A stretch of DNA of 64,000 nt, taken from positions 185,336-249,335 of the forward strand of contig UCKU01000017.1 in NCBI GenBank assembly GCA_900473185.1, in the 5' to 3' direction. The notes beneath the pieces were generated by a model. It searched no databases, was not told where the DNA came from, and was given only the letters and a program-made list of their open reading frames with translations. Positions 44,832 to 51,280 of this stretch are shown one piece after another. The stretch is from Hyphomicrobiales bacterium. Its GTDB lineage: Bacteria; Pseudomonadota; Alphaproteobacteria; Rhizobiales; Rhizobiaceae. How positions within the stretch are numbered: the stretch's first letter is position 1; each line of letters starts with the position of its first letter. The translations under genes were made by a program, and so were the position numbers.

Positions 44832-45946
44832 GCTCGTTCCTCCCCTGCTTCGACTGGTCCTGGTTCGGCTGCGAAGCGTCTTTCAAGGCGGATGACGACC
44901 CAGGCGACGGCTGCGACCACCAGGCCAGAGAACAAGAAAAGGCTCGACGTGCCCAAGATCGTGCCGACCGTCACCGAGGCCAGATAGAGCATCTCGGCGG
45001 CGAAGGCGCCATAGGCCAGATAGCGCACCGCTCCATTGGCCCGGCCATGCAGCACGATCGCCACAATGGCGGCGGCAAGCGTCAACAGGCCGATCACGAC
45101 CATACGCCCGCCTTCGTCCATTTCGGTGTGAAGCAGGAACAATCCCATGACGGCGACGAGGAAACTATAGAATGCCGGGGCGGCACCTGCGGTTCTGACG
45201 AGCGTGGAAATCGGGCGGACAGGCAAGGCGGTCAGCAGAAAAGCCACCATGCCGAGGACGGCGAAGGCGATCGCCACGGATGTCTCCTCAGTCATCACAT
45301 AAAGCCAGGCGAGCCAGCCGACCACCAGCAGATAAGCGAGATGCCGCGCCCGATCGGCACCGGTAAAGCGCACAAGCCCGATAACAACAGCCGCCATGAC
45401 AAGCGGCGCGTAGGGACCAGAGCCGACCCAGCGCGTATCGAAATTCTCAAGGTAGACTGCAAAGGAGGCCCAGGAGAGGAAGCCGGCGACAACGGTCACC
45501 GCAGCCGACCGGAAAAGGATTGCTGAAACGGTCGCCACGGCAAACCACAGATACATGACCGTCTGCTCGTCGCCTGAAAGATGATACATCTGGCCGATAA
45601 GCGAGATGGCGCCGCCAAAGCTCAGCGTACCGACGATGAGCAGACCGCCGGCGGTGGCGAACGCGCCGCGTATAAGAAGAAGTGCAGCGCCGATGTGAAC
45701 CGCCCAGATGAGCGCCAGCATCAGGCCGACGCGGACGAGGCGCGGGATATACTCCCAGTTCGAAGCGACGAGAAGCAGCACGGCGGCCCCGAGCAACACG
45801 GCCGCCAATCCCATCAGTACGCGGCCAAGGCTGAAACTTGCCGGGCGCGTGTCGTATTCGGCCAGCAGCGTCTTCGCCGTCTCTTCCTCAAGAAGTCCCT
45901 TCTCCACCCAGAGCGAGAGATCCCGCCCCAACCTGCCGCGATACAT
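44828..45946 (-). CDS. DUF2157 multi-pass membrane protein
   Basis: A 372-residue integral membrane protein. A short N-terminal DUF2157 segment (LSLWVEKGLLEEETAKTLLAEYD, a helical pair) is followed by about ten hydrophobic segments. Function unknown. It is translationally coupled to the downstream GDYXXLXY gene (ATGA). The short N-terminal helices resemble a cytoplasmic docking module. Confidence 0.85.
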   Translation of the reverse strand: MYRGRLGRDLSLWVEKGLLEEETAKTLLAEYDTRPASFSLGRVLMGLAAVLLGAAVLLLVASNWEYIPRLVRVGLMLALIWAVHIGAALLLIRGAFATAGGLLIVGTLSFGGAISLIGQMYHLSGDEQTVMYLWFAVATVSAILFRSAAVTVVAGFLSWASFAVYLENFDTRWVGSGPYAPLVMAAVVIGLVRFTGADRARHLAYLLVVGWLAWLYVMTEETSVAIAFAVLGMVAFLLTALPVRPISTLVRTAGAAPAFYSFLVAVMGLFLLHTEMDEGGRMVVIGLLTLAAAIVAIVLHGRANGAVRYLAYGAFAAEMLYLASVTVGTILGTSSLFLFSGLVVAAVAWVVIRLERRFAAEPGPVEAGEERA

Positions 45947-46255
45947 GCCCTACCCCGCATTGATCCGCCATCTTCGGCTTCTGCATTTATAGCGCAGGAT
46001 CGGCGCGCGGAAACGCCGGTATTTGAAATATGCAAATTCCTCACTGGTCTTAATTGGGTCAGCTGTTAACGAAACACTAACCGCATCATCGCTAATATAT
46101 GATCACCGCAGAGAAGGCATGCATGAACCGCATAGCCCTCATGAATATCTTGCACTGCAAAACAATCAAAAGTCATACTATTTAACTCATATCGAAGCGC
46201 GGGGATGGCGCCCCGGCCCGGTTTTCCGGAAGCCTGCGGATGATATTTCCGTGAC
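45947..46255. other. Intergenic region preceding the sRNA
   Basis: About 310 bp. The left half is AT-rich with no credible gene. The right half should hold the promoter of the sRNA; a GATATT box at 46242 is a candidate -10, but no convincing -35 was found. Confidence 0.4.
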
Positions 46256-46377
46256 GAGATTCGCAGACGCGCACTCCTCCTCCCAGCGCCCTGCGATAGA
46301 CTGGCAACACTCCTCCTCCCAGTTGCCAGTCACCATCATGACGCCCACCGGATCCTCCCCCGGTGGGCGTTTTGCTT
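46256..46377 (+). ncRNA. Alpha-r14 family small RNA (NfeR1-like)
   Basis: Three consecutive hairpins whose loops carry anti-Shine-Dalgarno sequence. Hairpin 1 (46262-46295) and hairpin 2 (46299-46331, perfect 10-bp stem GACTGGCAAC/GTTGCCAGTC) have the identical 13-base loop ACTCCTCCTCCCA. Hairpin 3 (46341-46370, perfect 11-bp stem) has the loop ATCCTCCC and ends in TTTTGCTT, a Rho-independent terminator. This is the defining architecture of the alpha-r14 sRNAs of Rhizobiales, of which Sinorhizobium NfeR1 represses many transport mRNAs by pairing with their ribosome-binding sites. The exact 5' end is uncertain. Confidence 0.9.
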
Positions 46378-46798
46378 AACAGGTGGTTAAACGATTAGCA
46401 TGCTGCCTTTTCGGGCTTTCGTACGAATCAGGGTAAAGCAAGCGTTAAGCCACCTGGGGCAGTCGGGAGAGCGCTTCAGAGCGCGAGGCCTGTTGTTCTT
46501 CGCCAAGACGCATCGGGAAAATGCACCTACAGGAAAGACCATTCGCGGACGCTCCCGGCAGGCCAAATATCTATCTGCGAAAATGGAAGCCTGAGAAAAA
46601 ATCATTCTGCCTATTCGTTGACCAGAAAATGGCCAAAGCATGTAGATCAGGGCCCGAGCCTTGCGAATCGCGCATAGGTGGCTTGAAATCTTGGCTCTGT
46701 TAGTTCTTCGCGGCGCAACATATATTCTGGTCATCAAATAGAGGTCAGCGCCGAAGACAGGCTGCTGGCAGGATCAAGCCCTAGGAAAGGGGATTAAC
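46378..46798. other. Gene-free stretch between the sRNA and the first DUF1127 gene
   Basis: About 420 bp. No reading frame with credible composition. A CATATATT box near 46719 could be the -10 of the DUF1127 gene, giving a leader of about 70 bases. Confidence 0.4.
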
Positions 46799-46945
46799 AT
46801 GAACTTCTCTCGCTCTTTCAATAACTGGCGCAAGTATCGTCAGACCGTTACTGAACTCGGCCGCATGACCAACCGCGAATTGCATGACCTCGGTATCGAC
46901 CGTTCGGATATCCATCGCGTTGCTCGCGAAGCTTCCGCCCGCTAA
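46799..46945 (+). CDS. DUF1127 small protein 1
   Basis: A 48-residue basic protein, MNFSRSFNNWRKYRQTVTEL, then GRMTNRELHDLGIDRSDIHRVAREASAR. It has the DUF1127 pattern: a Trp/Arg-rich first helix, L-x-x-M/L-x-x-R/Q-x-L-x-D-I/L-G-I/V and a second short helix. An ATG follows AGGAAAGGGG. DUF1127 proteins in alphaproteobacteria have been linked to phosphate and carbon metabolism and RNA binding. It has its own terminator and lies downstream of the alpha-r14 sRNA. Confidence 0.9.
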   Translation: MNFSRSFNNWRKYRQTVTELGRMTNRELHDLGIDRSDIHRVAREASAR

Positions 46946-46986
46946 GTACAGGTAATCGCTGCTCCTCCCAAGCAGATTGCCTTCCC

Positions 46987-47024
46987 AAAACGCCTGCTGC
47001 CTCCGCAGCGGGCGTTTTCTTTTT
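46987..47024 (+). terminator. Terminator of DUF1127 gene 1
   Basis: AAAACGCCTGCTGC and GCAGCGGGCGTTTT pair with one G-T wobble around CTCC, followed by CTTTTTG. Strong Rho-independent terminator. Confidence 0.9.
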
Positions 47025-47114
47025 GCCCATCGGCCAGGTTGCCGCAAAAGTTGCGGAAGTGTTAGCTTCCGGTCCGCTCAAAAATCGTGCACCGCATAAA
47101 TAGCAGGCATCAGA

Positions 47115-47158
47115 CTGCACAATTGCATAGCAGACGCCTTTTATTTGCACTGCACAAT
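47115..47158 (+). promoter_or_regulatory. Tandem CTGCACAAT repeats upstream of DUF1127 gene 2
   Basis: The 9-mer CTGCACAAT occurs at 47115-47123 and 47150-47158, 35 bp apart, and a TATATA box lies at 47174-47179. The repeats could be regulator sites or part of a -35 region; the assignment is tentative. Confidence 0.4.
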
Positions 47159-47238
47159 ATCGGGGATCTCCACTATATAGATGTCAACCGCAGACACGGC
47201 GATCCCGCTGGTCGCGCAAGACATCCGAGGAAGAGATC

Positions 47239-47382
47239 ATGAACCCGATCCGCATTGCAAAGAGCTGGATTAGCTACCGCCGCACGCTCAATGAACTGGG
47301 CAACCTGTCCAACCAGACCCTGTCCGATATCGGCGTCAGCCGTTACGACATCCGCAGCATCGCATCCCGCTCGTTCCGCTAA
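47239..47382 (+). CDS. DUF1127 small protein 2
   Basis: A 47-residue basic protein, MNPIRIAKSWISYRRTLNEL, then GNLSNQTLSDIGVSRYDIRSIASRSFR, another DUF1127 member with the LSNQTLSDIGVSRYDI core. The start has GAAGAGATC upstream. It differs enough from the DUF1127 protein at 46799 to be an old rather than recent duplicate. A separate terminator follows, so each DUF1127 gene is its own transcription unit. Confidence 0.9.
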   Translation: MNPIRIAKSWISYRRTLNELGNLSNQTLSDIGVSRYDIRSIASRSFR

Positions 47383-47404
47383 TATAGCGAGCACCATTCT
47401 CCAA

Positions 47405-47435
47405 GACGGCGCCATCAGGCGCCGTTTTCGTTTTT
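47405..47435 (+). terminator. Terminator of DUF1127 gene 2
   Basis: GACGGCGCC and GGCGCCGTT pair around ATCA, followed by TTCGTTTTTG. Rho-independent terminator. Confidence 0.88.
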
Positions 47436-47504
47436 GGCTTTGTCGCGCCTCGTCGGAACCCTGGGGCTTTCCGACAGTTCTCCTTGACGAAAGGAGACCA
47501 TCCC

Positions 47505-47744
47505 ATGGCAAACCAACTCAATGCAGGCTTCACCGGCCGACCCGCCAACAAGCCCGAGGGCATCCGCAAAGCTGCTTCGGATACCGCCTCCGCAGTCAGG
47601 CGTGAAGTACAGGCCGTTGCGACAGGTGCTGCCGATCACCCTCACATGGCAAGCTCTGTCGTCGTCGGCATCGGCGTGCTCGCCTTCAGCATCGGCTATC
47701 TGCTCGGGCGCCAATCCGCCGCGCCGGACCGCTTCTGGAGGTGA
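47505..47744 (+). CDS. Small membrane protein, unknown function
   Basis: A 79-residue protein. A polar N-terminal half with possible amphipathic helix (KAASDTASAVRREVQAVATG) is followed by one TM helix (about residues 49-66, VVVGIGVLAFSIGYLLG) and a short basic tail, resembling membrane-anchored YqjD/ElaB-type ribosome-associated proteins in layout only. The ATG at 47505 has AAGGAG nine bases upstream. The next gene starts a few bases after its stop. Confidence 0.7.
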   Translation: MANQLNAGFTGRPANKPEGIRKAASDTASAVRREVQAVATGAADHPHMASSVVVGIGVLAFSIGYLLGRQSAAPDRFWR

Positions 47745-47748
47745 GATG

Positions 47749-47973
47749 ATGGCCAGGACCCTCCCCGAAAAGACAAACAAGAGCACCCAGTCGCCAAAGG
47801 GCGAAATCGATACGCTCAACGAACATGCGCCGGAAACAACTCCGGACGACGTTCCTAACCTTGCTGCGCGACTTGAAGCGGCAAGGGAACATAGTGACGC
47901 CTATATCGTCGGTACCGATCTGGAGGATGCCGACCAGCGCGAGGCGTCGCCCGGAACGCGTGAGCAGAGCTAG
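47749..47973 (+). CDS. Small acidic hydrophilic protein, unknown function
   Basis: A 74-residue, highly polar, probably disordered protein (MARTLPEKTNKSTQSPKGEI) with an acidic middle and end. No family recognised. GGAGGT at 47737-47742, six bases before the chosen ATG, overlaps the stop of the upstream gene, indicating coupling. A terminator hairpin follows at 47980. Confidence 0.6.
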   Translation: MARTLPEKTNKSTQSPKGEIDTLNEHAPETTPDDVPNLAARLEAAREHSDAYIVGTDLEDADQREASPGTREQS

Positions 47974-47979
47974 TTACCT

Positions 47980-48006
47980 TGCGGCGCCGGAAGGCGCCGT
48001 TTTCGA
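47980..48006 (+). terminator. Terminator of the two-gene small-protein unit
   Basis: GGCGCC and GGCGCC pair around GGAA within GCGGCGCCGGAAGGCGCCGTTTTCG, seven bases after the stop codon. Short but GC-rich with a T4 tail. Confidence 0.75.
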
Positions 48007-48049
48007 TTCTGCTGTTGGATCGCGTTCCCCGCCGTGATATCAGCCGCCA

Positions 48050-49483
48050 ATGACCAAGAACTCTTCCTACTCCCCTATCCATGTCATCGGCGGCGGACTC
48101 GCCGGCTCTGAAGCTGCGTGGCAGATCGCCAATGCCGGCGTTCCTGTGATCCTGCATGAAATGCGCGGCGTGCGCGGCACGGACGCGCACAAGACCGACG
48201 GGCTTGCCGAGCTCGTCTGCTCCAACTCTTTCCGCTCGGATGATGCCACCAGCAATGCCGTCGGCGTTATCCATGCGGAAATGCGCATGGCCGGTTCGCT
48301 GATCATGGCATCGGCCGACAAACATCAGGTGCCGGCAGGCGGCGCACTGGCCGTCGACCGCGATGGCTTCTCTGATGCCGTGACCAAGGCGATCCACGAG
48401 CATCCGCTGATCACGGTCGTGCGCGAGGAAATCTCAGGCCTACCGCCGAAGGAATGGGATTTGGCTGTTATCGCCACCGGTCCGCTAACGGCGCCATCGC
48501 TTGCGAGCGCCATCCAGGCGGAAACGGGTGAGGATTCTCTTGCCTTCTTCGATGCCATCGCGCCGATCGTCTATCGCGACAGCATCGACATGGATATCTG
48601 CTGGTATCAGTCGCGTTACGACAAGGTCGGTCCCGGCGGCACCGGCAAGGACTATATCAACTGCCCGATGACCGAAGAGCAGTACAATGCCTTCGTCGAT
48701 GCCCTCATTGCAGGCGACACGGTCGGTTTCAAGGAGTGGGAAGGCACGCCCTATTTCGACGGCTGCCTGCCGATCGAGGTGATGGCCGAGCGCGGGCGCG
48801 AGACGCTGCGCCACGGGCCGATGAAGCCGATGGGCCTCACCAATGCGCATAATCCGACCGTGAAAGCCTATGCCGTCGTGCAGCTTCGCCAGGACAATGC
48901 GCTCGGCACGCTCTACAACATGGTCGGCTTCCAGACGAAGCTGAAATATGGCGCGCAGGCCGATATCTTCCGTATGATCCCAGGGCTTGAGAATGCCGAA
49001 TTCGCCCGGCTCGGCGGCCTGCACCGCAATACCTACATCAACTCGCCTACCCTGCTTGATCCGTCGCTGACGCTGAAGTCGCGGCCGGGCCTGCGTTTTG
49101 CCGGCCAGATCACCGGCTGCGAAGGTTATGTGGAAAGCGCAAGCGTGGGCCTACTGGCCGGCCGCTTTGCGGCTGCGGAGCGCAAGGGCGAGCCAGTTTC
49201 GCCTCCTCCTGCAACAACGGCGCTCGGCTCGCTGCTCGGCCACATCACCGGCGGTCATATCGTCACCGATGAAGAACCGGGCAAACGCTCATTCCAGCCG
49301 ATGAACATCAATTTCGGCCTGTTTCCGGAGCTTCAGCCCGGCTCTATCGTCAAGCCCGAAGGGGTCAAGCGCTTCCGTGGCAAGGACAAGACGATCATGA
49401 AGCGCCAATTGATTGCCAAACGGGCGCTCGCAGATTGCGCCGCCTGGCTGGGTCAGGACGTCAAGCTCGCCGAAAGCGCCTGA
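48050..49483 (+). CDS. trmFO: Methylenetetrahydrofolate-tRNA-(uracil-5-)-methyltransferase
   Basis: A 477-residue TrmFO flavoprotein that makes m5U54 in tRNA using methylene-THF and FADH2. The FAD-binding motif IHVIGGGLAGSEAAWQ opens the protein; TDGLAELVCSNSFRSDD, GALAVDRDGFSDAV and GGLHRNTYINSP with RFAGQITGCEGYVESA are all characteristic. Length matches. It stands alone after the small-protein unit. Confidence 0.96.
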   Translation: MTKNSSYSPIHVIGGGLAGSEAAWQIANAGVPVILHEMRGVRGTDAHKTDGLAELVCSNSFRSDDATSNAVGVIHAEMRMAGSLIMASADKHQVPAGGALAVDRDGFSDAVTKAIHEHPLITVVREEISGLPPKEWDLAVIATGPLTAPSLASAIQAETGEDSLAFFDAIAPIVYRDSIDMDICWYQSRYDKVGPGGTGKDYINCPMTEEQYNAFVDALIAGDTVGFKEWEGTPYFDGCLPIEVMAERGRETLRHGPMKPMGLTNAHNPTVKAYAVVQLRQDNALGTLYNMVGFQTKLKYGAQADIFRMIPGLENAEFARLGGLHRNTYINSPTLLDPSLTLKSRPGLRFAGQITGCEGYVESASVGLLAGRFAAAERKGEPVSPPPATTALGSLLGHITGGHIVTDEEPGKRSFQPMNINFGLFPELQPGSIVKPEGVKRFRGKDKTIMKRQLIAKRALADCAAWLGQDVKLAESA

Positions 49484-49501
49484 GCCTATATTTTGTTTTG
49501 A

Positions 49502-49969
49502 CTAATGGCCGTTTGCGGCGGACGAATTCGGCGCGGGCAATTCCTTATCCGGCTCGGCAACATAGTTGCCGAGCAGCCAGAGCGACACTTCCGACGCCTC
49601 CTTGGCAGAAGCGAACTCGTAAGTGCCGTTGTGATAGGGCGCATTGACAAAGTCGATGCTCAGCCCCCTGCCGGTTTCAGAAGCCAAAACCCGCACAGTA
49701 CCGGGCTCGATCAGATGGCAGGCGAAGTGGCGCGACATGTTGCGCATGAAGCCAGCCTTGTTGTCATGCAGACGCACGAAGACGGCCTGACCGTCAACAG
49801 TCGCCTGAAGCTGGCGGATCGCTTCATTGGGGAATGCGCGGCCGAATTCGATGATGGCAAGGCCCGTGTCATGCAGGCCATCTTCCTTGTTCTGAGCAGC
49901 CATGCGCGTCGCAACGAAGGCGAAGAAGATGACGATGGCGAAAAGAACGCACCAGACGATAATGCCCAC
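49502..49969 (-). CDS. Membrane-anchored conserved hypothetical protein
   Basis: A 155-residue protein with an N-terminal TM helix (about residues 3-21, IVWCVLFAIVIFFAFVATR) and a soluble domain with alternating beta pattern (VFVRLHDNKAGFMRNMSRHFACHLIEPG). No catalytic motif or known family recognised. It converges on trmFO with 18 bp between the ends and lies about 70 bp downstream of the phytoene-synthase-like gene on the same strand. Confidence 0.65.
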   Translation of the reverse strand: MGIIVWCVLFAIVIFFAFVATRMAAQNKEDGLHDTGLAIIEFGRAFPNEAIRQLQATVDGQAVFVRLHDNKAGFMRNMSRHFACHLIEPGTVRVLASETGRGLSIDFVNAPYHNGTYEFASAKEASEVSLWLLGNYVAEPDKELPAPNSSAANGH

Positions 49970-50038
49970 GCGGATTCTCCGTTTAGAATGGGGTTACGCC
50001 TGACATAACGCGTGAGACTTGCGCGAGTTTGACCGCTG

Positions 50039-50887
50039 TCAGATTTTCTTGCGCATGCCGGCAAATGCCATGCGCATCTGACGGCGCCATTGCGGCTCTT
50101 GCAGCGAGGTTTCCAGAACGGCTGCACCGCGCTTCTGCGCCTTCACCAGTACCGGTTCCGCAAGCGCAACCGGCAGGAAAGCGGGCAGCACCGATGGTGG
50201 CAGGGCAGACGCCCTCGCCTTGGCAAGGTGATCGCGGCCGAGCCCGGCAAAGGCTTCGATGGCTGCAGAGATGCGCGGTCTGTCCGCACTAGCCAGGAAG
50301 GTCTCCCGGTCGAGGCCCGTCGCCGAGAGAATCTCGAGTGGGATATAGACCTGGCCACGGCGTTGATGGAGCGGCATCAGCAGCAGCATGCCGGAAATGG
50401 CCTGCGCCACGCCGGCATGACCGGCCGCATCCGCGGATTTCATCGCCTCTTCCGGGGAAAGGATAAGGCCCGCAAGCTGGATAAGTGCTGAGGCTGTTTC
50501 GCCCGCATAGCCTTCCAGCGCGGTACGGCTTTCCATCGGGTCGTCGTAGAGATCGAATATTCGCGCCTCTATCATATTGACGAGCGTCTGGCGTGGAAGC
50601 CGGTGCGTCTCGACGGCAGAAAGAAGGGCTGCCGCGAGCGGATTGGCCTCAGTCGAACCGTGTGCATTGCCTTCCAGAAGGTCGCGCCAGTATTGCATGC
50701 GGATTTCGCCGGGCAGCGGCTCGTGCACCAGGTCGCGGATACGCGCGAGTTCGGCGTTGAAGGCATAGAGGGCGGCGAGCGCACCGCGCTTGTCATCAGG
50801 CGACAGCAGGCAGGCGAGGTAGCGATCGCGATCGATGTCGCGCAGCGTCGCCAAGCTGATGTCCTGGTTCGTCTTTGGATCGGCCAT
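50039..50887 (-). CDS. Phytoene/squalene synthase-like protein, NDUFAF6 homologue
   Basis: A 282-residue all-helical protein of the squalene/phytoene synthase fold. The catalytic Asp-rich motifs of true synthases are degraded: where DDxVD is expected the protein reads AELARIRDLV, and the second motif reads FDLYDDPMES. This, and its position two bases after the Mth938-like gene, mark it as the homologue of mitochondrial NDUFAF6 (C8orf38), a complex I assembly factor, rather than a carotenoid enzyme. Confidence 0.85.
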   Translation of the reverse strand: MADPKTNQDISLATLRDIDRDRYLACLLSPDDKRGALAALYAFNAELARIRDLVHEPLPGEIRMQYWRDLLEGNAHGSTEANPLAAALLSAVETHRLPRQTLVNMIEARIFDLYDDPMESRTALEGYAGETASALIQLAGLILSPEEAMKSADAAGHAGVAQAISGMLLLMPLHQRRGQVYIPLEILSATGLDRETFLASADRPRISAAIEAFAGLGRDHLAKARASALPPSVLPAFLPVALAEPVLVKAQKRGAAVLETSLQEPQWRRQMRMAFAGMRKKI

Positions 50888-50889
50888 GT

Positions 50890-51276
50890 TCAGACCGCGA
50901 TCAGGGCGGCGGCGACGGCACGCTGTTCGGAGAGCATGATGTTGAAGGTGCGCACGGCAGCGCCCGTGCTCATCGGATCGGAAGATATGCCGCGCGCCTT
51001 GAGGGCGGCACGCAGCTCCTGGGGCAGGCGGCGAAGCTCCGTGCCGGTGCCGACGAGCAGCACTTCGATATCGGCGGCTTCATTGAGCACACGGCGGAAA
51101 TTTTCCACCGACAGCGGCTTCGTCACGTCCATGTCCCAGCCGTGGATCCCCGAGGGCAGGCAGAGGATGGAACCGCGATGCGACATATCCGCAAAGCGGA
51201 AGCCGCCATTGCCATAGGTGTCGATGGGAGCGCGGCCCGGGAAATGGGCGTCGCGGATTTCAATGCCTTTTGCCAT
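50890..51276 (-). CDS. Mth938-like domain protein, NDUFAF3 homologue
   Basis: A 128-residue Mth938-like (DUF498) protein: FPGRAPIDTYGNGGFRFADM, HRGSILCLPSGIHGWD and VLLVGTGTELRRLP are characteristic. The human homologue NDUFAF3 is a complex I assembly factor, and the bacterial gene is typically adjacent to secDF, as here (4-bp gap). The downstream gene is the NDUFAF6 homologue. Confidence 0.9.
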   Translation of the reverse strand: MAKGIEIRDAHFPGRAPIDTYGNGGFRFADMSHRGSILCLPSGIHGWDMDVTKPLSVENFRRVLNEAADIEVLLVGTGTELRRLPQELRAALKARGISSDPMSTGAAVRTFNIMLSEQRAVAAALIAV

Positions 51277-51280
51277 GTAT

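Noticed and set aside
50039..50887. Carotenoid or hopanoid biosynthesis role for the phytoene-synthase-like gene
   Set aside because: Asp-rich catalytic motifs are degraded, and its neighbours are secDF and the NDUFAF3 homologue, not isoprenoid genes.
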